IMG/VR virus record: IMGVR_UViG_3300032006_002122
Span: 1-63,293 of that record
DNA: 63,293 nt
Strand: one strand, 5' to 3'
Source: a virus
In this document: positions 56,454 through 63,293 of the stretch, one piece after another
Numbering within the stretch: position 1 is the first letter of the stretch
How the letters are laid out: every line of letters starts with the position of its first letter
Made by a program: the position numbers and the translations under genes
The notes under the pieces: model-generated
Database searches by the model: none
The model's input: the letters and a program-made list of their open reading frames with translations, nothing else
Told to the model about the DNA's origin: nothing

Positions 56454-57415
56454 AAAGCACCGTGTGTTGCGGCACTGCACTCTCTAGCACGTTCAATAAA
56501 TGAGCTTTGGGCTTTTTCTTTGTTTCCATTAGACCAGTGTTCAAGGCATTGTTTTTGAAGCTCTCTGCCAAACGAAAAAGAAACATACCACGGGTGAAGC
56601 TCTTCTTTATTTATTAAAGATAAATGTTCAGCGGCCTCGCCGTCTGGTTGTCCACCGCTTAAAAAGGCTATCATTGGAACCGCTGCTGGAACAGACCTGA
56701 GAAGACATCTCTTTGTAAAGTCTGCGGTAACTTCTCGTCTGTCCAGAGAATTCCAAAAATTAACATTGTCATATCCCGAAAGAACCATATTTGGTTTTAA
56801 TATCATTTCTTCCAAGGAAACATTTTCATAAAACAGCGCTTCAAAAACTATATTCAGGGTTCTCTCTGTTATCTCTAGGGAGTCCTCTATAGAGTGACCA
56901 CCATCCATGATAACTTCTGGCTCAACTATTGGGATCAAACCCTGAAGCTGGCTTTTTTTTGCGTATCTGGCAAGTGTGTAGGCATTTGCTGTTATTCCGC
57001 CAACACTGTTATTCGGGTTAATTACACCTCTCCACTTAGTAAAAGTGGCTCCGAGTTTCCTGTACTCTTCAAGCCTCTCGTCGAGACCGTCCATTCCCTC
57101 GGTGAGTTTTTCGCCCCTCTTGTGATTATCGTAAGGAACTGCACCTTTGTCAACTTTTACACCTAGTAAAATTCCCTTGTCCCTAAGTGGTTTAATGGTT
57201 GCTTCTGTTCTTATTGTTTCATCAAATAGAATAACTCCGCTAATATAGTTTTCTATACCGGGAGAGCTAAAAAGAGTTTGTCTATAGTCATGTCTGCTCT
57301 CTGGGGTAGACTCTACACCAACGGACTTAAGACGTTTTGCTATGGTGGGGGAACTCTCATCTGCTGCAAGAATTCCTTTTCCAAATATACTTATTCTAGC
57401 TATCGTGTATACCAT
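56450..57415 (-). CDS. Class I fructose-bisphosphate aldolase
   Basis: This 321-residue protein matches the eukaryotic/bacterial class I aldolase. It has GKGILAADESSPTIAKRL (12-29), GVKVDKGAVPY (86-96), FTKWRGV (125-131), IVEPEV (164-169) and MILKPNMVLSG with the Schiff-base lysine K207. It cleaves fructose-1,6-bisphosphate to two trioses. ATG 57415 has SD GAGGT 6 bases upstream; longer starts overlap the GMP-reductase gene. The usual C-terminal tyrosine is not seen (it ends THGAL). A host-type carbon enzyme in a phage suggests metabolic steering. Confidence 0.92.
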   Translation of the reverse strand: MVYTIARISIFGKGILAADESSPTIAKRLKSVGVESTPESRHDYRQTLFSSPGIENYISGVILFDETIRTEATIKPLRDKGILLGVKVDKGAVPYDNHKRGEKLTEGMDGLDERLEEYRKLGATFTKWRGVINPNNSVGGITANAYTLARYAKKSQLQGLIPIVEPEVIMDGGHSIEDSLEITERTLNIVFEALFYENVSLEEMILKPNMVLSGYDNVNFWNSLDRREVTADFTKRCLLRSVPAAVPMIAFLSGGQPDGEAAEHLSLINKEELHPWYVSFSFGRELQKQCLEHWSNGNKEKAQSSFIERARECSAATHGAL

Positions 57416-57422
57416 AGTTACC

Positions 57423-58454
57423 TCACACATTGATATCATGCACTCTATTTACTCTAACAAAAGTAGCGCATTTTGGCAAGTCTTTTAGTGTTCTTGCTCC
57501 AACATAAGCACATGCACTTCTAAGCCCCCCAGTTATTTCCTGAATAACATTCATAACTGGTCCTTTGTATTCAACGGATGTAGATTTTCCTTCAGAGGTT
57601 CTGTAGGTTCCAACCCCTCCGTTGTGGGCTTTCATTGCATCTTCGCTAGACATTCCGTAAAACTTTAATGACTTATTCCCGTCTTTATATTGCCACTCTC
57701 CCTCGCATTCATCTGTACCCGCAAACATTCCTCCAAGCATTACAAAATCAGCACCAGCAGCAAACGCCTTAACGACATCGCCGGGGTGTCTGCAACCTCC
57801 ATCGGCACAGATATGTCCTCCTAGACCGTGAGCAGCATCGGCACATTCAATTATTGCAGAAATTTGTGGGTATCCGCAACCTGTTATCCTTCTCGTAGTG
57901 CATACACTTCCCGGCCCAATACCAATCTTTACTATGTCTGCGCCTCCGCTGATAAGAAGTTCGCTAACCATTTCTGGTGTACAAACATTCCCAGCCATAA
58001 TACATGAATGAGGAAAACTATCTCTGATTCTTTTAACATGGTCAACAAAAACTTTTTGATACCCATTTGCAACATCAATACATATCTTGTATACTTCTGA
58101 CCAGCCGGGATCTAAAACACTGATTAGTTTCTCTACATCCTCTTCTTTTATACCTATTGTATAAAAAGTATTTAATCTCGTTGCTTTGCCAAAGAAGTCA
58201 ACAAGGTCATCTAAGGTGTAGTATTTATGCAAACACGTTTGCATTCTTTCCTGTTCCAGTTGATCCGACATAGCAAAAGTACCAACGGTATCCATGTTGG
58301 CAGCAATTATAGGAACAATGGTTTCAGTTATACCGGAGTTTAAATAGCGATATGTCTTCTCAATGTTAACACCAGACCTGCTGCTTAAAGTCGACCTCTT
58401 CGGTCTAATTAGAACGTCGTTAAAATCCAGCTTGATTTCATTTTCAATAATCAT
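57423..58454 (-). CDS. guaC: GMP reductase
   Basis: This 343-residue TIM-barrel enzyme of the IMPDH/GMPR family has LDFNDVLIRPKRST, IIAANMDTVG, KIGIGPGSVCTTR with the catalytic cysteine, and ADGGCRHPGDVVKA. FYGMSSEDAM and TSEGKSTSVEYKGPV, without a CBS domain, favour GMP reductase over IMP dehydrogenase. It converts GMP to IMP with NADPH. ATG 58454 has a GGAAG site 10 bases upstream. It lies just after a terminator. Confidence 0.92.
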   Translation of the reverse strand: MIIENEIKLDFNDVLIRPKRSTLSSRSGVNIEKTYRYLNSGITETIVPIIAANMDTVGTFAMSDQLEQERMQTCLHKYYTLDDLVDFFGKATRLNTFYTIGIKEEDVEKLISVLDPGWSEVYKICIDVANGYQKVFVDHVKRIRDSFPHSCIMAGNVCTPEMVSELLISGGADIVKIGIGPGSVCTTRRITGCGYPQISAIIECADAAHGLGGHICADGGCRHPGDVVKAFAAGADFVMLGGMFAGTDECEGEWQYKDGNKSLKFYGMSSEDAMKAHNGGVGTYRTSEGKSTSVEYKGPVMNVIQEITGGLRSACAYVGARTLKDLPKCATFVRVNRVHDINV

Positions 58455-58473
58455 AATTAAATCTTCCGCATAC

Positions 58474-58507
58474 ACAATAAAAGACCGGCGACTAAAGCCA
58501 CCGGCCT
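58474..58507 (-). terminator. Rho-independent terminator
   Basis: On the minus strand an 11-bp stem (58507-58497 with 58492-58482, loop of four) is followed by TTTTATTG. It closes the rIIB-containing unit 30 bases after the stop of the 58538-58780 gene, and precedes GMP reductase. Confidence 0.9.
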
Positions 58508-58537
58508 TTAGTTAAATTCGGCGGATAAGGTCGTATG

Positions 58538-58780
58538 CTACCCTTTATTAAACTTTAGTCTACTAGACTTATATCTACTGGGATCTGCAAGACCATTGTC
58601 TATACGATCTTCGTCAGTAACATAATAACCATGCTCATCTTCAAGGACAACTTTTTTATCTTTATTTAGCTCGCCAGTTTTTTCCTCATCAATCATGGAT
58701 GAGTGACTACCAAACCTAGTTGGATACTTATACGCTTCCTTTTTGGCTGGTATCCTGTTTTGACTACGCTGCCGGGCCAT
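58538..58780 (-). CDS. Hypothetical protein, 80 aa
   Basis: This basic, polar protein has a central acidic segment (DEHGYYVTDEDRID) and is not recognised. It is the last gene before the terminator. No membrane or metal motif is visible. Confidence 0.55.
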   Translation of the reverse strand: MARQRSQNRIPAKKEAYKYPTRFGSHSSMIDEEKTGELNKDKKVVLEDEHGYYVTDEDRIDNGLADPSRYKSSRLKFNKG

Positions 58781-58782
58781 TG

Positions 58783-59361
58783 TTAACTCCGTTTACCTGC
58801 CAACTCATCGTTAATTCCATAAACCTTGTCAAAATCAAAGAATCTCCACCTGTTAAGGTGATCTACTTCAGATTCGCTGCAATTAACTTCGTTTAAATAT
58901 TCAAGCAACTCTTCCCAATCACTAAATATCAAATCATGAGGTACAACTCCAAACATCCAATTTGGTGCGTTGTGTTTACCCTGTTTGCACCTTATCAGCA
59001 CTGGTTTTCTTTGTGAAAGTGCCAAGAACGCTTCATGATAAGATCCGCATAGATGAACATCCATGTCGATATTCATAATAATGAAATGAGCAACGTCAAC
59101 CATTCTTAAATCTACAGAGCATATTGGTTTCATTGTTGCTGCAACAGCTTCGTAGTTTCTGCTGTCTTTGTGATATTCAATTGCAGTTCTTGTTTCTTCG
59201 TTTTCCTCTGCAAAATTGCTAGGTTTGTCGCATGGGTTAAAAACTCCTATACCCCAGTTCTTTAATCTTTTGGAGATATGTTCTCTCCACTCAGTGCCGC
59301 CATCTGGAACTCTGTCCATTGGTCCGCACAGATAACAAGTAGTGCCTTTAAGTCTTCTCAC
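58783..59361 (-). CDS. Nucleoside 2-deoxyribosyltransferase-like protein
   Basis: This 192-residue protein has TCYLCGPMDRV (8-18), matching the 'iYlaGPm' start of nucleoside deoxyribosyltransferases. SVDLRMVDVAHFIIMNI and SYHEAFLALSQRKPVLI carry the acidic catalytic and helix motifs. It could exchange or cleave bases of deoxynucleosides, helping salvage or nucleotide-pool change. It overlaps the next gene by 14 bases. Confidence 0.78.
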   Translation of the reverse strand: MRRLKGTTCYLCGPMDRVPDGGTEWREHISKRLKNWGIGVFNPCDKPSNFAEENEETRTAIEYHKDSRNYEAVAATMKPICSVDLRMVDVAHFIIMNIDMDVHLCGSYHEAFLALSQRKPVLIRCKQGKHNAPNWMFGVVPHDLIFSDWEELLEYLNEVNCSESEVDHLNRWRFFDFDKVYGINDELAGKRS

Positions 59362-59614
59362 TAGATTTTCCAGATATATTTTCTGCCCATTGTGCTAATT
59401 CTGAATTACTCAGAGGTTCGCCGGTCCATATATCTAAACCCTTTTCATATCTTTCGGCATAAAGTTCAATAAGAGGTGCTTTTTCTTTATCGTAATTTTC
59501 TTTCGGGTCTGCCCCTGCGCTTTTATTGAATACTGCCTTGGTATTTAAAAACTTATACAGACCATGCTCTACCGTTCTGTCATAAGTTTGGTCAAAGCCC
59601 CTAAGTTTTCGCAT
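59348..59614 (-). CDS. Hypothetical protein, 88 aa
   Basis: This protein is not recognised. It is a charged helical protein with a WTGEPLSNSELAQWA segment near the C terminus. It overlaps its upstream neighbour by 14 bases and its downstream neighbour by 14. No function can be supported. Confidence 0.5.
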   Translation of the reverse strand: MRKLRGFDQTYDRTVEHGLYKFLNTKAVFNKSAGADPKENYDKEKAPLIELYAERYEKGLDIWTGEPLSNSELAQWAENISGKSSEKT

Positions 59615-59855
59615 CTACCTTCTCCACTACTTCCAGATCCTTTATCCCAGAAATAGAGAAGGACTTATACTCACTCTTTTTATCCGTTGACCGGACATCA
59701 ATAGTTACAAACGGGCCTTTCGGCCCAAAGCCAAAGTCGGTAAGTTTTCCTTGTCTCTCTTTCTTGTTATATGTGAATCTTATTTCTTTGTTATCGTCAT
59801 AAGCCTTGCTAAGAATTGGTTTAAGGCTATCAAACATTTCTCCGCTAATTCTCAT
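59601..59855 (-). CDS. Small beta-barrel-like protein, 84 aa
   Basis: This protein has the pattern EIRFTYNKKERQGKLTDF, then GPKGPFVTIDV. This resembles the small protein at 27366-27617 (lysine-rich loop, then GPFLLVDN). The two may share an SH3-like fold. No partner is known. Confidence 0.5.
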   Translation of the reverse strand: MRISGEMFDSLKPILSKAYDDNKEIRFTYNKKERQGKLTDFGFGPKGPFVTIDVRSTDKKSEYKSFSISGIKDLEVVEKVDAKT

Positions 59856-59857
59856 GG

Positions 59858-60334
59858 CTATCCCTTTTTAAATATGTCCTTAAGGAGTTCCTCAACGCTG
59901 GTGTATTCGGCATCAGCTACTTTCTCATTAACTAGCTTAATAGCGTCTGCCTTTTTATATCCATAGTTGATGAGCGCCCAAGTGCAATCTTCAACGATTT
60001 CCTTACTAGTCTTAGTGTCGCCTTGCTCACTTTTGTTAAAGATGTTTTCTAAAACCCAGTCTCTAGACCTAGCGTCTCCTGTCTTAGCTTTTTCTACAGC
60101 AGCTTCGCATATCTCCTGCCAATCATTTTCATCAAATGTTTTTGGCTTAGGTTTAGTCTTAGGTTTGGGTTTCTTAGTTTTTATAATTTCAGATTTTTGT
60201 AGTGTCATCGCAGGTGTCTGGTTTAATACTCTATTTCTACTATCAACAATTTCTTTTCCTCTTTCCGAACAAAGGGCAGAAAAAAAACCAAACGATATGG
60301 CAACTAACATGAAAAATAACCAGACAAATTCCAT
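59858..60334 (-). CDS. Membrane-anchored protein with RuvA C-terminal-like domain
   Basis: From ATG 60334 (GGGGG Shine-Dalgarno, 8 bases upstream) the 158-residue protein has a hydrophobic N-terminal helix (about 4-22), a KPKPKTKPKPK linker (about 55-65) and a helical domain. Its end, CTWALINYGYKKADAIKLVN followed by YTSVEELLKDIFKK, resembles the UBA-like C-terminal domain of RuvA ('AL..LGyk..eA...v'). A membrane-tethered interaction domain is inferred. Confidence 0.6.
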   Translation of the reverse strand: MEFVWLFFMLVAISFGFFSALCSERGKEIVDSRNRVLNQTPAMTLQKSEIIKTKKPKPKTKPKPKTFDENDWQEICEAAVEKAKTGDARSRDWVLENIFNKSEQGDTKTSKEIVEDCTWALINYGYKKADAIKLVNEKVADAEYTSVEELLKDIFKKG

Positions 60335-60384
60335 AAAGTCCCCCTTCAAATAAGTAACATTTGAAGCTAAGAAGTCTATGGTCA

Positions 60385-61236
60385 TTAGTTATTCTTCCAT
60401 CCTTCGTCTTCAGAATCAAAGTCGTAATCGGAATCAGAATCGTTATCCTGAGACATAAGGGTGTGCATAAAATCTGCGAATTGTTCTGGAGTCCAAGCGT
60501 CCCCATCTTCGCTGCTATGCAACAGACTCTTAAGTGGTCCTTCATAGTCAGCAATAACCTGATATTCACAGGTGCGAACTTTCTGGCATTCGCAATCGGT
60601 TGGGACCGAAACAACGTCCTTCGGGTTAACCTTGACAATGACTACACGGTCACCGGCGTGTTCGGCCCGGTAGCTTTCGACGTACTCCAATGCCCCGCAG
60701 TGAAGTCCATCAGAGCATCCAACACCACAGTCATCGTTAACCTTGCGTCGTTGCATGCTAACAGTTTGACCAACGCTATTATCAATCTCTCCGGTCCACT
60801 TGTCCTTGTAGTCATCAGTAACTGCTTTGTATGCAAGGAAGCAACCATCTTCTGTGATGGGAAGATTCTTATGCTCAAGGAACGTATAGAGTTCCTGAAC
60901 AGCACGGTTGCTGTGGTTTTCCAAGACATTGGCCAAGAACTTAATCATAGGCTCGAAGGGGAATCCTGTGCGCATCATTCCCATAATACGATCAGTAAGG
61001 CTGTTGTGGATCTCCTCACCGTCATAGCGAAGAACCCCATCGGTAACAGTGACCTTTCCTTCTGCGTAATCTTCAATAGCGGAGGGAATGTCGATTAGCT
61101 CTTCAATCTTAGACTCATCATTATTGACGACACATTCTTTAATCGCCATATAATTAGGATGATCGTATCCAACAGTGTAGCTTTTGTTATCAACCACAAT
61201 GGTCATAACACCAGTTCCGCTAACAATGTAATTCAT
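60385..61236 (-). CDS. rIIB-like protein
   Basis: This 283-residue protein matches the C-terminal pattern of phage rIIB homologs: FLANVLENHSNRAVQELY, PITEDGCFLAYKAV, a DNSVGQTVSMQR segment and VIVKVNPKDVVSVP. In T4, rIIA and rIIB act at the membrane against prophage-mediated exclusion; the function here is unknown. ATG 61236 has SD GGAG. It lies downstream of an rIIA-like gene, two small genes and a promoter. The C-terminal end is rich in Asp and Ser. Confidence 0.85.
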   Translation of the reverse strand: MNYIVSGTGVMTIVVDNKSYTVGYDHPNYMAIKECVVNNDESKIEELIDIPSAIEDYAEGKVTVTDGVLRYDGEEIHNSLTDRIMGMMRTGFPFEPMIKFLANVLENHSNRAVQELYTFLEHKNLPITEDGCFLAYKAVTDDYKDKWTGEIDNSVGQTVSMQRRKVNDDCGVGCSDGLHCGALEYVESYRAEHAGDRVVIVKVNPKDVVSVPTDCECQKVRTCEYQVIADYEGPLKSLLHSSEDGDAWTPEQFADFMHTLMSQDNDSDSDYDFDSEDEGWKNN

Positions 61237-61283
61237 CTCAACATCTCCAAAGAAAGGAACAGTGTCTACCCTTTGTTGGGTAA

Positions 61284-61350
61284 GTGGTTGTACAGGAATC
61301 GAACCTGTATTGTCTTGAACCCATAAAGACGTTAACACCAGTCAACCTAC
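61284..61350 (-). tRNA. tRNA-like or degenerate tRNA element
   Basis: On the minus strand a perfect T-arm (ACAGG-TTCGATT-CCTGT), a five-bp acceptor-like pair (GGTTG/CAACC) and an anticodon-like stem GTCTT/AAGAC with a nine-base loop TATGGGTTC are present. The long loop, short acceptor and weak D-arm argue against a normal tRNA. It starts only a few bases after the promoter at 61354-61381 and precedes rIIB, so it may be a tRNA relic or a structured leader. Confidence 0.45.
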
Positions 61351-61353
61351 CTT

Positions 61354-61381
61354 ATTATAGCCTATTCTCCACCAGAGTCAA
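61354..61381 (-). promoter_or_regulatory. sigma70-like promoter P4 upstream of rIIB
   Basis: On the minus strand TTGACT (61381-61376) and a perfect TATAAT (61359-61354) are separated by 16 bases. The -35 box lies inside the end of the 61362-61790 gene. Transcription would begin close to the tRNA-like element, followed by rIIB. Confidence 0.8.
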
Positions 61382-61790
61382 TCTTCTCGATTTTTTTATC
61401 GAAATCTGGCTTCTTAATGACATCGGGCTTAACCGGCATGGGCTTATCGGTAGGGAATAATTCTCCCTTTTCCATCTTAGCCATTTCTTCGCTTTGGTTA
61501 AGTCCGTGCTGATAACCCTCATGCCAAACAGAATGATAATCCTTGGGGTTAGTAAGGTATTCAACAATGCCTTCCATTCTGCCTTGGTTCCTCATGCCCT
61601 CTTCATTCTCTGTGCTGAGCTTATTAAGCATGACATGGGTGATTTCATTTGCCCACTCTTGGTTAATATCACTTCGGGTGTCTGATAATTTAATCAGACG
61701 TTCAAGGTGGGAATTTTCCCTGTGAAGGTGAATTCCATAGTTAATCAATGTAGCTACAGTAACCGATAGTGCGATGATAATTTTATTCAT
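61362..61790 (-). CDS. Membrane-anchored or exported protein, 142 aa
   Basis: Residues 4-21 are one hydrophobic helix (IIIALSVTVATLINYGI), then a helical polar domain with a proline-rich, lysine-rich end. It is likely anchored at the inner membrane. It overlaps the 61783-62034 gene by 8 bases and lies between the rIIA- and rIIB-like genes. No family is recognised. Confidence 0.6.
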   Translation of the reverse strand: MNKIIIALSVTVATLINYGIHLHRENSHLERLIKLSDTRSDINQEWANEITHVMLNKLSTENEEGMRNQGRMEGIVEYLTNPKDYHSVWHEGYQHGLNQSEEMAKMEKGELFPTDKPMPVKPDVIKKPDFDKKIEKIDSGGE

Positions 61791-62034
61791 CTGTTTGTTT
61801 CCTTACTTCGACTTCTTTGTCAATTGTTCGTTCTACGAACATTCCTAACATAACTAATTCTTCTACACTCAGTTTTCTAAACGCCTTCTCTAATTTTCTT
61901 CTCCTGTTTTCCCCTTGTAGTAATTTAATAACTTTTTCTACTACACGTCTTTTGCTCATGTAGTCAGTTTCAGAAGGGTTAAATAGCCTTATGTCTTTCT
62001 CCTTAAGGTCTTTCCCTGAGACATGCTTAGGCAT
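61783..62034 (-). CDS. Small basic helical protein, 83 aa
   Basis: ATG 62034 (MPKHVSGKDLKEKDIRLF) is chosen because it overlaps the rIIA stop by 8 bases; a start 20 codons upstream would overlap far more. The protein is basic and helical. It lies between rIIA-like and rIIB-like genes. Function is unknown. Confidence 0.55.
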   Translation of the reverse strand: MPKHVSGKDLKEKDIRLFNPSETDYMSKRRVVEKVIKLLQGENRRRKLEKAFRKLSVEELVMLGMFVERTIDKEVEVRKQTDE

Positions 62035-63293
62035 TACTCTCCCTTTCAATAAGGTCAACATAACGGGCCAGTTCTTCAACCATCTCCTCTTCAATTCCGT
62101 AATATCTTTTGGACAACATTTTAATCAAGGGATACTTATCAAGACATGTTATAAGGTGGGTCTTGTGTTTGTTATCAACCTTGTCAGGAAGTGTTTTGAA
62201 AATCCTGCACAGGTTGTAAGTATCTTCTGCCTTCTTCTCTTCCTGTTGCTTATCATAGTATTCTTTGAGAGCAACAATCTGTCTAAGACCATTGTTTTCA
62301 GTAGTAGTCTTACGAGCAACTTTCTTAATCTCTTTAACGTCTATCCCAAGATTATCAAACATATCCCTGACAGACATCCTGTCTTCGATAAGTTGCTTAT
62401 CTTCTTCACTAATATTTTTAGCCACCTTTTGGGCAAGCTGAGTAATGTCAACCCACTTACCTTCCGAGTTAACCAACTTCTGGAACTTAGCTCTATTCCA
62501 AACGACATTCTTGATACCATAAATCTTATCTTTATCAATGTCGTAACCAAGAGCAATAAGATGGTCTACGACTTGACCAAGAGTAGTGAGGTCAGGAAAC
62601 ATTCCATGCGTTTGGGTAAGTTCATAGCGGTCAATCCTTACGAAATAACCACCATCATTAAGATCAATATCAACATCAGACCAGTTCTGACCTTTCTTCC
62701 AACTATAAGTCCTGCCATTCCATTTGGCAACGCTGGTGCGTTTTTCTGCATCGTAAGACCTATTACTAATAGGCTTATCAAGGTCAGAGGTCTTATTGAT
62801 GTGGCTTTCGTCGCATCCCACTAGTTCGCGGAACTTAGCAATAGCCTCATCCGTACCAGTTACCCTGTAGACCTTAAACTTGCTATCACCATGTTCATAC
62901 CTGCCACTGGAGGTATTCTCCTTAACATGATGCTTAATACGACTGATTCCACCACGCTTAAGGTCGTCAACAAAGATGGCGGCATTAGGGTCTACTAGCA
63001 GTTTGCTAACATGGTCTGTTTGGACTGCTTTCTTCCAACCATCTCTATAATAAACCCTAACAGACAAACCTTCAATGTCCCCAATGAAAATCTGACTAAA
63101 GTTATTATCAAACAGGTCGGTATTGTTCCACTTAATACCAGTGGCATTAATTGTCTTGGAGAGTCCACCAAGCAAGCCACTACTTCTGGTAATATTAACA
63201 TGGGCAACTCTAGCATCCCAGAGGGTCTTTGCCTCTGAGATAGATTCTTCAGCTACACGTTGAGCTTTCTCTCTAATCTCAACACACTTCCTA
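62027..63293 (-). CDS. rIIA-like protein, 3' part (5' end outside window)
   Basis: The frame stays open to base 63293, so the start lies outside. The visible 421 residues include KIYGIKNVVWNRAKFQKLVN, a region with QIFIGDIEGLSVRVYYRDG, and a coiled, charged C-terminal end, as in phage rIIA homologs after the GHKL ATPase domain. That ATPase domain should be upstream of the window. Gene order rIIA-small genes-rIIB supports the call. The function is presumably membrane protection. Confidence 0.78.
   Translation of the reverse strand, partial: RKCVEIREKAQRVAEESISEAKTLWDARVAHVNITRSSGLLGGLSKTINATGIKWNNTDLFDNNFSQIFIGDIEGLSVRVYYRDGWKKAVQTDHVSKLLVDPNAAIFVDDLKRGGISRIKHHVKENTSSGRYEHGDSKFKVYRVTGTDEAIAKFRELVGCDESHINKTSDLDKPISNRSYDAEKRTSVAKWNGRTYSWKKGQNWSDVDIDLNDGGYFVRIDRYELTQTHGMFPDLTTLGQVVDHLIALGYDIDKDKIYGIKNVVWNRAKFQKLVNSEGKWVDITQLAQKVAKNISEEDKQLIEDRMSVRDMFDNLGIDVKEIKKVARKTTTENNGLRQIVALKEYYDKQQEEKKAEDTYNLCRIFKTLPDKVDNKHKTHLITCLDKYPLIKMLSKRYYGIEEEMVEELARYVDLIERESNA

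Noticed and set aside
57125-57153. TTGACA-17-GATAAT promoter-like match on the minus strand inside the aldolase gene
   Set aside because: The bases code the conserved aldolase segment VDKGAVPYDN, so the match is explained by coding constraint.
60361-61098. A 245-codon plus-strand open frame opposite rIIB
   Set aside because: It is fully antisense to the rIIB-like gene, whose family motifs are clear; the open frame follows from that gene's codon use.
61991-62824. A 277-codon plus-strand open frame opposite the rIIA-like gene
   Set aside because: It is antisense to a conserved rIIA-like frame, and its hydrophobic composition is what the reverse complement of charged helices gives.

Overview
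The window is a segment of a large, A+T-rich, tightly packed tailed-phage genome. Every supported gene lies on the minus strand, and most neighbours overlap by 1-30 bases or sit a few bases apart. Hallmarks of a lytic phage with its own replication machinery are rIIA/rIIB-like proteins, a UvsX/RecA-type recombinase, a DnaB-type helicase, a DnaG-type primase, SSB, a class II ribonucleotide reductase, dUTPase, dCMP deaminase, a T4 gp1-like dNMP kinase, a PhoH-like ATPase, a phage sigma factor and two clear tRNAs (Arg-TCT, Ile-TAT). The host is probably Gram-negative, because the phage encodes Sec and Tat signal peptides, HtrA-like proteases, GDP-fucose and UDP-glucuronate enzymes and an RfaE-like nucleotidyltransferase. 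A finer host call is not supported by the sequence alone.

Layout, read in the direction of transcription (right to left). 63293-58474: the 3' part of an rIIA-like gene, small genes, a sigma70-like promoter followed by a tRNA-like element and rIIB, small proteins and a nucleoside deoxyribosyltransferase-like enzyme, closed by a strong terminator. 58454-54526: GMP reductase, class I fructose-bisphosphate aldolase, small proteins, a deaminase, a nucleotidyltransferase and tRNA-Ile. 54433-43882: a second promoter, then small genes, a methyltransferase, tRNA-Arg, a HAD phosphatase, a VOC protein, an aldehyde dehydrogenase / guanidine-modifying enzyme / lysine-6-aminotransferase-like block, UDP-glucose dehydrogenase, glycosyltransferases and a cysteine-rich metallothionein-like peptide. 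43881-41066: a third promoter, small proteins, a sigma factor and a probable virion protein, closed by a terminator. 41054-32300: an envelope-facing block with a holin- or spanin-like protein, a permuted papain-fold amidase, two secreted trypsin-like proteases, thiol-redox proteins, GDP-fucose synthase, a glycosyltransferase, a propeller-like protein and a Tat-signal protein. 32303-11751: a fourth promoter to a strong terminator, enclosing the nucleotide-metabolism, recombination and replication genes in one run of about 20 kb. 11726-1: a glycosyltransferase and sugar-nucleotide cluster.

The most unusual points are these. DNA polymerase III alpha is split between palm and fingers into two genes, with a DnaQ-like exonuclease, a family 4-like uracil-DNA glycosylase and a small ORF between them. 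There is a contiguous metabolic block that looks able to turn lysine (or arginine/ornithine) into semialdehyde and acid products. There are two secreted serine proteases, one a 682-residue multidomain protein with a His-rich tail, and a Tat-exported protein. A 68-residue peptide carries 14 cysteines. A three-member glycosyltransferase-like family is scattered over 45 kb. No stretch over about 300 bases is without a gene; the longest non-coding parts hold promoters, terminators and tRNAs and are listed.
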